DNA of 64,000 bases, from contig NZ_CP036287.1 of NCBI RefSeq assembly GCF_007748095.1, forward strand, positions 372,001-436,000, given 5' to 3'. The stretch's first letter is position 1; each line of letters opens with the position of its first letter. Source of the stretch: Engelhardtia mirabilis (GTDB taxonomy: Bacteria > Planctomycetota > UBA1135 > GCA-002686595). The notes beneath the pieces were generated by a model. That model made no database searches and was not told the origin of the DNA. It was given only the letters and a program-made list of their open reading frames with translations. The position numbers and the translations under genes were made by a program. This document shows positions 32,513 through 42,394 of the stretch, one piece after another.

Positions 32513-33090
32513 GGACCTCTCGGCTGCCGATCGACCACCAGGAAGCGGCCGCGAGCGCGCGATGGAGTGGCTGGGGAATCGCCCGTCGCTCCGCGTCCGA
32601 ATCGGACCGCCGTCGCTCGATCGTCGAAACGACAGGTCGCATTGAGCGGAAACCCGCCGGCACGACGAGTGCACCGTGGACGAGCCTGCTTCGACGTCCA
32701 TCGAAGAGATCCCGGACCATCGGATTCGACTCCAAGAGCCCAACCTCGAGAACTCGGATCGACCCGGTCGGAGGCACCCGGCTGTGGCGTTCGGGCGCTG
32801 GTTGGCTCCAGTGGGCGTCGTCGGTATTGGCGAGAATCGAGCGGGCGCACACGCCAGCAAGTCCGACCTCGGTGCGGGCTTCCGGCTGGTAAGGGCCATC
32901 CAGAGGGAGTTTGGAGGCCATTCTGGGGACATTTGAGGGCCATAGCGCCAGACCATCAGGCGGGATCGAGCCCGCCTCTCCCGACCGCCGATTTTGCAAC
33001 TTCATTGCCAGGGCTTTCTGGGCGGCGGACGATCCTCAACGCCCTCCGCCCGCTGAGCTCGGTTCGCCGCTCGAGCCTTGCCCGCTCGCC
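32513..33090. other. Intergenic region, 578 bp, no gene recognised
   Basis: Open frames exist on both strands, but none has a recognisable motif, a good start or operon context, and they overlap each other in several frames. The region is probably non-coding or decayed sequence before the first sigma-like cassette and should contain that cassette's promoter. Confidence 0.5.
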
Positions 33091-33792
33091 ATGACGACGC
33101 CCCCTCCGTCCGGCATGCAACCCACAGCCCAATCCGCGTTCCAGCCGAGCGCGGACGCGTCCTGGGTATGGTCGCTCGCCGAGCGAGACGCGGGGCAGGT
33201 GAGGGAGCGACTCGTCGAACACGATTCGATCCACTTGCAGGCTGGGACGGCCATTCGATTGCGCGAGACGTTCCTCCTGCTCGACCCCGAACGGGTGTTC
33301 CGCCGCACCTGCGGCCGGGTCGCCATCGCCGCCGAGCGAGCCAAGGGCGACGCGCCACCCGAAGAGCAGCTCCTGGCCTGGTTCAACGCTCGGATCGACG
33401 AGGCCGCGAAAGACTGCCTGAACAAGGACGAACTCGCCCTGCGTGACGGCTTGACCTTCGCCGACGACCTCGTCCACTACGACTTCTTCGTCAAGACCTG
33501 CATGGTCATCCCCGAGAACGGCCTCTTCGTCTCGGTCAACTTCAACGGCCTGCCCGCCGACTGCCGGCAGACCTTCTTCGCCCTGTTCATCGACCACCGC
33601 TCGATCGCCGAGGCCCTCGAGATGGGACTCGGGCCCGAAGAGCGCCTGCGTCACAACGCCCAGCGCGCCCTCGATGCCGCCGCTGGCATCTCCCCTCGCT
33701 CACCAAGCTGGCGCGAAGTCCAAGACGATACGATCGGCCCCTGGTGGGCGCAGGACGACGCCTTCGACGAGCCCGCCAAGGACCAGTCATGA
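33091..33792 (+). CDS. Divergent ECF-sigma-like protein, first gene of cassette copy 1
   Basis: A 233-residue protein, clearly paralogous to 57961-58650 (identical stretches HDSIHLQAGTA, ALFIDH, EALEMGLGPE, DDTIGPWWAQ). The C-terminal half resembles sigma region 4: LPADCRQTFFALFIDH followed by a short helix pair ending HNAQRALDAA. A helical part at about 45-110 may correspond to region 2, but the usual DLVQE-type core-binding motif is not visible. The sigma assignment is therefore inference. No signal peptide, so cytoplasmic. It overlaps the next gene by ATGA and heads a cassette ending in an exported CarboxypepD_reg-type protein. ATG 33091 is the first start with matching paralogue sequence nearby. 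Confidence 0.72.
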   Translation: MTTPPPSGMQPTAQSAFQPSADASWVWSLAERDAGQVRERLVEHDSIHLQAGTAIRLRETFLLLDPERVFRRTCGRVAIAAERAKGDAPPEEQLLAWFNARIDEAAKDCLNKDELALRDGLTFADDLVHYDFFVKTCMVIPENGLFVSVNFNGLPADCRQTFFALFIDHRSIAEALEMGLGPEERLRHNAQRALDAAAGISPRSPSWREVQDDTIGPWWAQDDAFDEPAKDQS

Positions 33793-34703
33793 CACCCAGC
33801 GCACAAGGCCTCAGCCCCGAGCTGCGCGAACTGCTCGGCGACATCGGTAAACAACGCGAGAGCGTCCTGCTCAACGTGTCGCGCGCAGACCTGACCAAGC
33901 TCGTCGAACGCCCCGACGAAAGAGGCATCGACCGAAGCATCGGCCGCCTGTCGAACGCGGAGAAGGAGCTACTGGACTGCCGAAAGTTCGAACTGGCATC
34001 AGCGATTCACGCGAGAGTCGTTGCGTCGGCCATGGAGGCGCCAGAGCTCTGGAGCCGAGGCTATGTCGAGTCGCGAGTTCGGAGTGCTAACGCGGCGCGT
34101 CCGATCCAGACGGAGGAGTTTCAGCTGCCCTCGGTGGTTTCGTCGGATGCACGCGCCTACGACTCGCTCGCAGAGAGCGGCCCGTTGACTCCGCAAGCGG
34201 CCAGTCGCGTGCAGTCCCTTGCAGTCAAGCTGGTCCCCACGGTCACCAATCGCGTACTCCTCGGGTATGCGCTCTGGCACGGTGGGTCGGCTGATGCGGC
34301 GCAGAGGGTTGGCCGTGGTTCTGCGGCCGACGCCGGAACGATATCCGTGGGCTCCTACGCAGCCGACCTCTTGGCGATGATCGCGTCCGAGAAGTTTGAC
34401 ACCGGTCGCGCTCTGGGTCTCTATCGCCGGTCGAGCATGCTGGATCCGTCCAGAACGGCGCCGCCGCTGGAGTGGATTGCGCAATCCATCTACGTCGGCG
34501 ATGGCGACGAGGCTGAATCGGCAACCCGTGCAGTCCTGGAGACGGCTAGCGATGAGGTCGTGCTGGAATCCATCTCGGCAGGTCGCACTGCCGCGAAGTC
34601 CGACTCGCGTTGGGTGCTCTCCAGCGCTGCTCGCGCCGTCGCCACAAAGCTGGCCGACCATGAAGACAGCCGGATCGCGAGGGTGGCCCATGTCTTCCTT
34701 TGA
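33789..34703 (+). CDS. Helical soluble protein, second gene of cassette copy 1
   Basis: A 304-residue protein paralogous to 58660-59574; the N-terminal ~80 residues are the best conserved (LSPELRELLGDIGKQRESVL, ERGIDRSIGRLSNAEKELLD). The rest is Ala/Leu-rich and helical, possibly TPR-like (VLLGYALWHGGSADAAQRVG), with no export signal or membrane helix. I do not recognise a family. Its position after a sigma-like gene and coupling by ATGA suggest a regulatory partner of it, but this is inference. Its 3' end overlaps the following small secreted gene by 14 bp, as in the other cassette. Confidence 0.72.
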   Translation: MTPSAQGLSPELRELLGDIGKQRESVLLNVSRADLTKLVERPDERGIDRSIGRLSNAEKELLDCRKFELASAIHARVVASAMEAPELWSRGYVESRVRSANAARPIQTEEFQLPSVVSSDARAYDSLAESGPLTPQAASRVQSLAVKLVPTVTNRVLLGYALWHGGSADAAQRVGRGSAADAGTISVGSYAADLLAMIASEKFDTGRALGLYRRSSMLDPSRTAPPLEWIAQSIYVGDGDEAESATRAVLETASDEVVLESISAGRTAAKSDSRWVLSSAARAVATKLADHEDSRIARVAHVFL

Positions 34704-34941
34704 ACGACTGAGCGCGGCGACTGTGCTGGCGGTTCTGCTCCTTCTCGGGATGAACTTGCAGCCTCTCGCTCAGGGCGGTGGAGGCGGCCTGCCCCCCAAC
34801 CTCCAAGGCATCCAACGCAGCAAGATCAAGACGATCCCCGCCGCGTCGCGTTCCAAGAGCGCGCCTCCTCCGCCGACCGTGACGACGCCGGTCGGCACTC
34901 CGAACGGCATTCCGGCTCAGCCGGGCGTTCCCTTTGGCTGA
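34690..34941 (+). CDS. Small secreted Gly/Pro-rich peptide, copy a
   Basis: An 83-residue protein: hydrophobic signal (SAATVLAVLLLLGMNLQPLA), then a GGGGGLPPNL segment and a basic, Pro/Thr-rich tail (RSKIKTIPAASRSK, PPPPTVTTP). The mature part would be about 55 residues and disordered. The ATG lies inside the end of the preceding gene. It is nearly identical in its last 45 codons to the next gene (35085-35336). Function unknown; a surface peptide or signal is possible. Confidence 0.68.
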   Translation: MSSFERLSAATVLAVLLLLGMNLQPLAQGGGGGLPPNLQGIQRSKIKTIPAASRSKSAPPPPTVTTPVGTPNGIPAQPGVPFG

Positions 34942-35336
34942 CCGACGAAGCCGGTGTATGGGACCCGAGCTTGACGATCGGAGCCTTCGCGAGATATGAC
35001 CGACGTTGGGCCAACTGCTGGAGCCTAGGGACGACTCCACAGGGTGGGCTGAGCAAGGTGGACATCGAGTAGCAGAGGCACGTCATGACATCTCGTGAAC
35101 GCAGCGTCACGCAGACAGCATTTCTGGTAGCGACTGTTCTTGGTGCGGCGGCGCAGGCCGTCGCTCAAGGGGGCGGTGGGGAGCTCCCCCCCAACCTCGT
35201 CGGCATCCAACGCAGCAAGATCAAGACGATCCCCGCCGCGTCGCGTTCCAAGACTCCGCCGCCGCCGCCGACCGTGACGACGCCGGTGAACACGCCGAAC
35301 GGCATTCCGGCCAAGCCGGGCGTTCGCTTTGGCTGA
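34807..35336 (+). repeat. 135-bp direct repeat covering the tails of both small secreted genes
   Basis: Segments 34807-34941 and 35202-35336 have equal length and differ at about 12 positions by eye; the first 52 bases are identical. Several changes are at third codon positions, so both copies probably stayed coding. It marks a tandem duplication of the small gene, or partial gene conversion between the copies. Confidence 0.85.
35085..35336 (+). CDS. Small secreted Gly/Pro-rich peptide, copy b
   Basis: An 83-residue tandem paralogue of 34690-34941 with a different signal peptide (VTQTAFLVATVLGAAAQAVA) and an almost identical mature part (GGGGELPPNL, IQRSKIKTIPAASRSK, PPPPPTVTTPV). The signal regions differ far more than the tails, so the mature segment appears to be conserved or recently copied. 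It is followed 35 bp later by the large exported protein. Confidence 0.68.
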   Translation: MTSRERSVTQTAFLVATVLGAAAQAVAQGGGGELPPNLVGIQRSKIKTIPAASRSKTPPPPPTVTTPVNTPNGIPAKPGVRFG

Positions 35337-35371
35337 TCGACGGACTTCGGTTCGGCGCGTAGGCTCTCAGG

Positions 35372-38300
35372 ATGAGTCGCCGTGTCCTTTGGCCGGTCGT
35401 GGTCATCGTGGTTGCCGTCGTCTTGGCGGTGGTCTCTTCGCAGGGGCTCGATCGGGCCGGTGAGACGGCGGGGGGGATGGCGGCGGAAGGCTCGGGCCAG
35501 GGCGCCGCGGCCTCGAGTCTTGGAGCCTCGCCGGTCAAGGTTGGTCCAGCCTCCGCGGAGTCGTCTAGCGCGCGACAGGTGGTGGGCGCGAGTGGCGGCG
35601 ACGACGTCGCGTCGGCCGTCGACGACGAGGGCTCGCCGCTCGCTGGAGCTCGGTTCGTCTTCACCGCCTGGCGGCTGTCCCATTGGGCCCACGGGCTGTA
35701 CCCGACGCCCGCTTCGGTCGAGTCCCTGACCGTCGACTCCCAGTTCGCGGCGACGGGCCCCGACGGAGTGATCGAAATGGAGCCCGACCTCGCGCTGCTC
35801 TCCGAGGGTGACTACGGAGCGGCGGTCTGGGTCACGCGGCCGGGTTCGCGGGCGGTGGGGCTGGCGGCCAAGGAGGGGCAGGAGGCCTCGCTCCTGGGGC
35901 CCAAGGTCGTGCTCGAGGACGCGCCGGTTGGCACGGCCCTCGTCGTCGACGAGAGCGGCGCTCCCGTCGCGGGCGCCGGCGTCATCGCCCGAGCCCACGC
36001 CCTGCCCATCGGGTCCGCACTGGAGGTCACGCGGACGACCCACGCGCGGGCGCTCTTCTGGCTCCAGGCGATCACCGACCCCGCCGGAGAGGCTGTTCTG
36101 CCCGCTGGTCCCGGGCCGATCGCGGGGCTACCGGATGCGCTGCGAGTCTGCGCGACCACGGCTGACCGGGTCTCCTCCTGGTCCGAGCTCCCGACCGGCG
36201 GCGCGGCGCGGCTCGTGCTGCACCCCGCCTTCGAGGTGGCCGGGACGGTCACCGACTACGAGCAGCTCAGCCCGCCCGGATCGATGACCGATGCAGTAGC
36301 GATCGAGTGGCGACGGGGTCGCGAATGGGAGCGCTGCGCCGAGGGCATCCTTCGGCCGGAGGGCGGGTTCGGGCCGATCCGCGTGCCCTTCGTGGTCGAC
36401 GCCGACTACCGCGCGCGCATCGACAGCCAGGCGCTCGAGCCCCGGCCGACGCCGATCGCGGAGGCCGCGCCCGGTGCGTCGATTCAGATCGAGATGCCAG
36501 GCATCGTGGGCTGGTGGCTGCGGGTCGACCCGCGCGCGGAGGGTACGGACGAGCTGCTCACGGGCGCGGTCGTCTCCGCGTCCTGGGTCGAGCAGGGCAG
36601 TCGCGTTCGCCAGCTCGCCAACGTCGACGGGCGGCTCGACGACGATGGCAAGGGCCCCTTCGCCCTGGTCTGCCTGCCCGACGTCGGGGTGGTCGACCTG
36701 CACGTCGAAGCCGAGGGCTTCGCGCCGGTCGAGGTCGCTGGCATCCGCCTTCCGGACCGGGCCTGTGAGACGTTGCGGATCGAGCTGCGGCAGTCCAGCA
36801 CCTTGGAGGGTCGGGTCCTCGGCCTGGACGGCGAGGCGGACTTTGCCGTCCTGTTGATTCGATCGGCACTGGGGGGGAGGCTGGCTCGAGTCGGAGTCGA
36901 CCTCGATCGCGAAGGGCGCTTCGTCACCGATCGAGCGACGGTGGGCGCGATCAAGGTCATGGCCGTGGTCGACGGCGCGTGTAGCGACGTCTCCGCCAGC
37001 GACGGCGTCGAGCCACGTTCGGTCGAACTCGTCTTCGGGCCGCCGCAAAGCCTGGTCGGCACCGCCGTCGATTCCGACTCCCGCGAGCCCGTGCCCGGGG
37101 CGACCCTGTCGCCGGTGGCCTGGTTGGGCGGAGAGGAGTTCAGCGCCGACGACAGCGTCGTCACAGCGGACGCTGCGGGACGCTTCGAGGTCCCGCATCG
37201 TCGGCCCGCCGGCAGCTCGCTCGACCTCAGGGTCGATGCGCCCGGCTATCGCGCGGCGACGGTGGCCATTCCCGTCGACAGCGGCTCCGGCGGCGAGCCC
37301 GTCGAGTTGGCCCTCGAGCGCGAAGTGAGCGGCGCGATCGTGCTCCTCTCGACGACAGGGATCGACTTCGAAGCGACCTCGTTCAGAGCTTCCGGCCCGA
37401 CCGAAGTGCCCGCAGGTTGGGTCCCGGCCGACGGCATCATTGCGACCGCCGGCCTCGCGCGGGGGCAGTACGAGGGCACGTTCCACGAGATCGACGACGA
37501 TCGGGTTCACACGATCTGGTTCTCGGTCGCGACCTCGGACGAACGCATCGACGTGCCGGTGGACGGACCGGGCACGATCCACTTCGCGCTCTCGGCGGAA
37601 CCAGCCGACCTCGACGGGGCGCGGATCCTGATCGACGGAACGCCGGGCGCGTGCACCCAGCGGCTCAACGTCGACGTCCCCGGCACGACCGTGACGGTCC
37701 CTCGGCTGCCCCTCGGCACCTGGACGGCGACCCTCTACGACCGCAACTTCGACAAGCTCGGCGCGGCGACCGTGAGCTTGACCGCGGACGAGCCCGCGCT
37801 GCAGGTCAACCTCGCAGTCGAGCCGGCGACCTTCGTGGTCCGGGTTGTCGACGGAGCGGGAGACCCGGTCTCCGCAGCCACGGTCGTCGCCTACACCTGG
37901 CAGGGCAAGGAACGCCGCGCCTGGTCGACGACGGGGGAGAGTGGCCAGTTCACCTATCGAGGCGAGGCCGCCGACGAGATCGTCTTCGACGCCTACGCAC
38001 CCGGACGTGGAGCGGTGCTCGGCGTGCCTTCGACCCGTGCGGTCGATGGCGTGCTCGAGTTGGCGCTGGCGGGCGGCGCCACCGCGGTGGTTCGTCTGGT
38101 TGACTCCAATGGCCCCGTCGCTTCGGTGGCGGTGTCCCTGGCCAACCTCAACGGCGACCTCGAGTTCCAAAGTGGCGTGCTCACGGACGCGGACGGGCGC
38201 GCCACCTTCGCCGGCCTGGCGCCGGGAAGCGTTCAGGCCACTGTCAGCGATCCGCGCTGGATGCCGACCACGATCCGGGCCGAAGCGGCGGACCCGCCCG

Positions 38301-38623
38301 CCGAGACCGAGGGCCGTCTCTATCGCCGAGCATCGGCGCGGATCACCGTCGTCGACGCGAGCGGCGCAGCGGTCGAGGGCGCGCGGATCGGTATCCGCAA
38401 GGACGCCATCGGCGACTTCGAGCTGCAGCTCTACGCCGCCTTCTACGGCCTCTCGTCGGTGCCCTCGGGGTTCGTGACCGGGCCCGACGGCCACCTCGTC
38501 GTCTCCGGTCTGCCGGAAGGGAAGGTCGTGGTGGGGGCCGCCGACGACACGGCTGCCGGCTCGTCGGTCGCCGAACTGGAAGCTCAGGGCGAAGTCGAAG
38601 TTCGAGTCGTCCTGGGCAGCTGA
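35372..38623 (+). CDS. Large exported CarboxypepD_reg-like repeat protein, cassette copy 1
   Basis: A 1,083-residue protein anchored or exported by an N-terminal hydrophobic helix (about 5-23, VLWPVVVIVVAVVLAVVSS). A low-complexity Ala/Gly/Ser linker and about ten beta-sandwich units follow, with signatures such as SAVDDEGSPLAGARFVFTAW, LVVDESGAPVAGAGVIARAH and ITVVDASGAAVEGARIGIRK, each followed by DxxGxxxxxGLxPG-type turns. It is paralogous to 59966-63262, including the LYRR...VTGPDGHLVVSGLPEG end. No catalytic motif. Start ATG 35372 lies 6 nt after TAGGCT (35360-35365), a possible -10 giving a leaderless transcript of its own. Likely a surface or periplasmic structural/adhesive or sensory partner of the sigma-like gene. 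Confidence 0.8.
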   Translation: MSRRVLWPVVVIVVAVVLAVVSSQGLDRAGETAGGMAAEGSGQGAAASSLGASPVKVGPASAESSSARQVVGASGGDDVASAVDDEGSPLAGARFVFTAWRLSHWAHGLYPTPASVESLTVDSQFAATGPDGVIEMEPDLALLSEGDYGAAVWVTRPGSRAVGLAAKEGQEASLLGPKVVLEDAPVGTALVVDESGAPVAGAGVIARAHALPIGSALEVTRTTHARALFWLQAITDPAGEAVLPAGPGPIAGLPDALRVCATTADRVSSWSELPTGGAARLVLHPAFEVAGTVTDYEQLSPPGSMTDAVAIEWRRGREWERCAEGILRPEGGFGPIRVPFVVDADYRARIDSQALEPRPTPIAEAAPGASIQIEMPGIVGWWLRVDPRAEGTDELLTGAVVSASWVEQGSRVRQLANVDGRLDDDGKGPFALVCLPDVGVVDLHVEAEGFAPVEVAGIRLPDRACETLRIELRQSSTLEGRVLGLDGEADFAVLLIRSALGGRLARVGVDLDREGRFVTDRATVGAIKVMAVVDGACSDVSASDGVEPRSVELVFGPPQSLVGTAVDSDSREPVPGATLSPVAWLGGEEFSADDSVVTADAAGRFEVPHRRPAGSSLDLRVDAPGYRAATVAIPVDSGSGGEPVELALEREVSGAIVLLSTTGIDFEATSFRASGPTEVPAGWVPADGIIATAGLARGQYEGTFHEIDDDRVHTIWFSVATSDERIDVPVDGPGTIHFALSAEPADLDGARILIDGTPGACTQRLNVDVPGTTVTVPRLPLGTWTATLYDRNFDKLGAATVSLTADEPALQVNLAVEPATFVVRVVDGAGDPVSAATVVAYTWQGKERRAWSTTGESGQFTYRGEAADEIVFDAYAPGRGAVLGVPSTRAVDGVLELALAGGATAVVRLVDSNGPVASVAVSLANLNGDLEFQSGVLTDADGRATFAGLAPGSVQATVSDPRWMPTTIRAEAADPPAETEGRLYRRASARITVVDASGAAVEGARIGIRKDAIGDFELQLYAAFYGLSSVPSGFVTGPDGHLVVSGLPEGKVVVGAADDTAAGSSVAELEAQGEVEVRVVLGS

Positions 38624-38774
38624 ACCGGCGAGGGCGAAGGGGCTCCTCCCGCGTCGGTCTCCGGCCGGCTCGGCTCGCGCGACGTGCACGCCCGCGCGCG
38701 ACGGGCCGAGGGCCCGCCCTGCGACGGTGCTCACGAGTGCGAGCCGGCTTGCCGCTCCTTCGGGGCCCCGCGCC

Positions 38775-41700
38775 TCAGGTCAGCAGTTGTTGCAAGTCTT
38801 CGCGGGTGAGGTCGCGCAGGCCGACGCGATTCTGGCCCAACACGGCATCGGCCAGGTCGCGCTTGGCGGCCTGCAGCTCGACGACTTTCTCCTCGACCGT
38901 GTCGCGCGCGATCAGGCGGTAGGCGATCACGGGCTTGGTGCGGCCGATGCGATGGACGCGATCGATGGCCTGGGCCTCGACGGCCGGGTTCCACCAGGGA
39001 TCGAGCAGGAACACGTAGTCAGCCGCGGTCAGGTTGAGCCCTGCGCCGCCAGCCTTGATGCTGATCAGGAACAAGGGGCAATCGGGGTCGGTCTGGAAGC
39101 GTGCGACCTTCTCCTCGCGCTTGCGAGTGCGACCGTCCAGGTACTCGTAGACGATCCCCCGGCCTTGCAACCGATCGCGCACGATCGACAGCAGGCTGGT
39201 GAACTGCGAGAAGATCAGGGCCTTGTGACCCTCGGCCAGGACGTTCTCGACGTTCTCCATCAGGAGGTCGACCTTGGCCGAGCTCTCCGCCTTGCGAGCT
39301 CGGTCGATCAAGCCCGGATGGCAGGCCGCCTGGCGCAGTCGCAAGAGTGCCTCGAGAACCTGGATGCCCGCTCGCTCGATCCCGAGGTCTTCGATCTTGT
39401 CCGTGAGCGCGGCGCGGTAGTAGTCCCGCAGCTTGACGTACTCGCGGCGCTCGGCGCCGGTCAGGTCGCAGTGCAGGACCTGCTCCGTCTTCTCGGGCAG
39501 GTCGTCGAGCACTTCGGCCTTGGTGCGGCGCAGGAAGAACGGTGCGATGGCCGACGACAACCGCGCGAGGTCCGGCGCCTCGGCGCCGCGCGCTCCCTGG
39601 CCGCGGGTGAACTGCTTGAAGCCGCGCGAGCGCCCGAGCATCCCCGGGTTGAGGAACTCGAAGATCGACCAGAGTTCGCCCAGGTGGTTCTCGATCGGAG
39701 TCCCGGACAGGGCCAGGCGCTGTTCGGCGCGCAGCAGGCGCGCGGCCTTGGCCGACTGACTCTGCGGGTTCTTGATGGCCTGGGCTTCGTCCAGTACGAC
39801 GTAGTCGAACTCGCGCTCGACGAGCTCCGCCGCATCCCGGCGCAGGGTGCCGTAGGTCGTCACCCACAGGTCGGCGTCGTCGGCGTCCTCCGCCCGGTCG
39901 AAACGGTCCTTGCCGGTGTAGTCGAGCACGCGCAGCTTGGGGGCGAAGCGCTCGGCCTCGGCGATCCAGTTGAAGACCACCGAGCGCGGCGCGACCACCA
40001 TCGACGGGCGATCCACGCCGCCCTTGCGCCGACGACCGGCTCGGCGTGCTTCGAGCAGCGCCAGGACCTGGACCGTCTTGCCGAGGCCCATGTCGTCCGC
40101 CAGGCAGCCGCCCAGGCCCAGCTCGCGCAGGAAGGCGAACCAGCCCAGTCCCTCGCGCTGGTAGGTCCGCAGCTCGCCGCGGAAACCGCGCGGCTCGCGC
40201 TTGGGCGCTACGCCTCGGAAGCCGGCCAGCTTGCGGCGCAGTTGCGCGAAGCCCGCGTCGACGCGAACGCCCTCGCGTTCGGCGAGCAGGGCGTCCAGCA
40301 GCCAGCCCTGGTTCCGCGAGAAGCGCAGCTTGTCGCCCTTGGTCTCGCCAGCCAACTCGAGCAGGCCCCAGCTCTCGAGCCAACGCTCGGGCAGGATGCC
40401 CACCGAACCGTCGCCCAGCTCCACGGTCTGCGCGCCCTCCCGCGCAGCGGCCAGCAGGGCGGGCAGACTGACGGTGACGCCATCGCCGAAGTCGACGCCA
40501 CCCTCCAGCTCGAACCAGTCGATGCCGCTCGTCACGGACACGCGGGTCCCGCTGGGCTGGCGCCATTGGTGCCCGCGCGCGTTGACGGTCCAACCCTGGC
40601 CGAGCAGGGCCAGGACCAGTTGCTGGAGCTTCGTGCCAGGGACGATGCAGCCATCGGGCTCGTCGTAGTCACCGACGGAGCGGCGGCCGCCCGCGTGCAG
40701 GAAGGCGGCGCAGGCCTCGCCCTCGGCCCCGAGGTCCCGCGGCACGAGGCGCCCGGCGCCGTCCGTGGCGAACGCCCCCGGGTGAGTCGCCGCCACGCGC
40801 GCTCCGCCATAGTCGAAGCTGATCGCGCATTGGAGATCGGCCGTGCGGCCGAAGCGCTGCTGGGCGGGCTCGACGAACAGGTGTGGGATCGGCGGGGTCT
40901 GCGGCGCGAGCTCCAGCCCTTCGATGCGCTCCGGGTCGAAGCCCGGAACCCGGGCCAGGAACTCGATCGCTGCCTTGCGCGCAGCCCACGGAACCAACAC
41001 CGGTCCCTTCTGGCGCAAGCTCCGCGCGAACTCGACGGCCGCGAGCGGCTCGACGTGGGCCATGCAGCCGCGGGCGAAGAGGAAGCCACCGGGCGTCAAC
41101 GCTTCGACCGCGCCCAGGTCCAACTCCTCGCCTGCGCGCACGAGCCTGCCAGCGATCTGCAGCTCCTTCCCGTCGGGCAAGGGTTCGAGGGTCGGCGTGA
41201 AGTGCCAGGTGGGCTGTTCGTCGTAGCAGTAGGGGCCCAGGCGTTTCCCCTTGCCGTCCCCGCCAGCCACGATCCAAAGCCGGCCCGTACGGGCCAACGC
41301 GGGCATCAAGGTGAGGGCGAGCTCCACACTGACCGCGTACTGTCCAGTGCTTTTGGGGGAGGACCAGTAGCGATAGACGTCGCCTCGAGAGCCTGTCAAC
41401 ATGCCGTGGATCCGAGCGTCGACCGGGTCGTCGAACCCTGGGTCCCGCGGCCCGCCCACCGTCGCCGGGCGACCGCCGTCCCACTCCCCGTTCCGCAATC
41501 GACGGTGTCGGAAGACAAGGACGATGAGCTCGTCATCCGCGGCTCCAACGGCCGAGACCACGTACCGGATCGTGTGCTCCTGAGCGCCTGCGGCGGTCCA
41601 GGGGTCGCGGTACGAGATCAAGGTCCGCGCCAGGGCCGGAGCCAGGGCGAGCTGTCGCGGCGCCGCCGAGCCACGGCTGCCTTCGCCGTCGGCGTCATCG

Positions 41701-42173
41701 GTCTCGGGTGAACCGACGGAGCCCTCGATCTCTTCCTGGGAGAGCCCGAAGTACTCCAACCACTCGAAGTCGTCATCGTCGAGCTCTTCAAGGGTCGACA
41801 AGGACTCGTAGAGAACTTCGATGCCGTCGGGCAGTGCAGGGCCTCGCCGGCGCGACTCGATCAAGAGCAACAGGGCCCAGAGGTGCTTGCACGAACCCGC
41901 ACGCTCGAACGCGGGGCAGCTGCAAAAGCCGCCGATCGCACAGACCTCGGTCCCTACGATCCAGCGAAAGCCGAGTTCGTACCAGTCTGTCCCCACCATC
42001 TCGGTGCGGGCGCCGTCCGTCGAGAAGTCCAGATACTTCTCAGCGGTTCCCGAAAGGTAGTCGCTGGCCCGCTTCCTCGAGCGCGCGTTGAAGTGGTGCG
42101 CCAACTCCGATGTGAGCCGGCCCTCGACAACGTCGCTCCGCAGGGTTGGAATCTTGCGTCGACCCACAGCCAT
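38775..42173 (-). CDS. SNF2-family helicase with SWIM zinc finger
   Basis: A 1,132-residue SNF2/Rad54-type ATPase. An N-terminal SWIM finger is seen as CSCPAFERAGSCKH (C84, C86, C95, H97). A long middle region follows, then the two helicase lobes: Walker A DDMGLGKT (K699), DEAQ box at 795-798, TPIENHLGELWSIFEFLNP, and lobe 2 with ALIFSQFTSLL, GGAGLNLTAADYVFLLDPWWNP and the HRIGRT end. It presumably remodels protein-DNA complexes or acts in repair or transcription recycling. The start ATG 42173 is followed directly by the conserved basic N-terminus. It is a single gene downstream of the ATPase operon. Confidence 0.95.
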   Translation of the reverse strand: MAVGRRKIPTLRSDVVEGRLTSELAHHFNARSRKRASDYLSGTAEKYLDFSTDGARTEMVGTDWYELGFRWIVGTEVCAIGGFCSCPAFERAGSCKHLWALLLLIESRRRGPALPDGIEVLYESLSTLEELDDDDFEWLEYFGLSQEEIEGSVGSPETDDADGEGSRGSAAPRQLALAPALARTLISYRDPWTAAGAQEHTIRYVVSAVGAADDELIVLVFRHRRLRNGEWDGGRPATVGGPRDPGFDDPVDARIHGMLTGSRGDVYRYWSSPKSTGQYAVSVELALTLMPALARTGRLWIVAGGDGKGKRLGPYCYDEQPTWHFTPTLEPLPDGKELQIAGRLVRAGEELDLGAVEALTPGGFLFARGCMAHVEPLAAVEFARSLRQKGPVLVPWAARKAAIEFLARVPGFDPERIEGLELAPQTPPIPHLFVEPAQQRFGRTADLQCAISFDYGGARVAATHPGAFATDGAGRLVPRDLGAEGEACAAFLHAGGRRSVGDYDEPDGCIVPGTKLQQLVLALLGQGWTVNARGHQWRQPSGTRVSVTSGIDWFELEGGVDFGDGVTVSLPALLAAAREGAQTVELGDGSVGILPERWLESWGLLELAGETKGDKLRFSRNQGWLLDALLAEREGVRVDAGFAQLRRKLAGFRGVAPKREPRGFRGELRTYQREGLGWFAFLRELGLGGCLADDMGLGKTVQVLALLEARRAGRRRKGGVDRPSMVVAPRSVVFNWIAEAERFAPKLRVLDYTGKDRFDRAEDADDADLWVTTYGTLRRDAAELVEREFDYVVLDEAQAIKNPQSQSAKAARLLRAEQRLALSGTPIENHLGELWSIFEFLNPGMLGRSRGFKQFTRGQGARGAEAPDLARLSSAIAPFFLRRTKAEVLDDLPEKTEQVLHCDLTGAERREYVKLRDYYRAALTDKIEDLGIERAGIQVLEALLRLRQAACHPGLIDRARKAESSAKVDLLMENVENVLAEGHKALIFSQFTSLLSIVRDRLQGRGIVYEYLDGRTRKREEKVARFQTDPDCPLFLISIKAGGAGLNLTAADYVFLLDPWWNPAVEAQAIDRVHRIGRTKPVIAYRLIARDTVEEKVVELQAAKRDLADAVLGQNRVGLRDLTREDLQQLLT

Positions 42174-42285
42174 GCGGGGGAGTCTAGCGCCGACGTTGCT
42201 TCACGCGAATCCCGTACCCGAAGTCCAGAGTCGGCGCCTCCGGCGGACGTCGAGTGTCCTGCAAGTGACGAGGGCAAGCCGGGCG

Positions 42286-42312
42286 ATCCCAGCGCGCCTG
42301 CGCGCTCGGGAT
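42286..42312 (-). terminator. Hairpin after the N-ATPase operon
   Basis: An 11-12-bp stem (ATCCC-AGCGCG against CGCGCTCGGGAT, one bulge) with a CCTG-type loop lies about 85 bp after the stop of atpG and before the helicase gene on the same strand. No T-tract, so it is terminator-like only. Confidence 0.45.
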
Positions 42313-42394
42313 GACCGCCGAGTCCTCGCAGCGGCCCTCGGGTTCCCAAGCTCGTTGCACTTCTGCCAGGAGAGCGCCCGCGACCCCGCGGGCA

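Noticed and set aside
36128..38734. 868-residue minus-strand frame
   Set aside because: Antisense of the cassette copy 1 repeat protein, without motifs.
38727..41711. 994-residue plus-strand frame
   Set aside because: Antisense of the SNF2 helicase gene; low-complexity composition typical of a GC-rich shadow frame.
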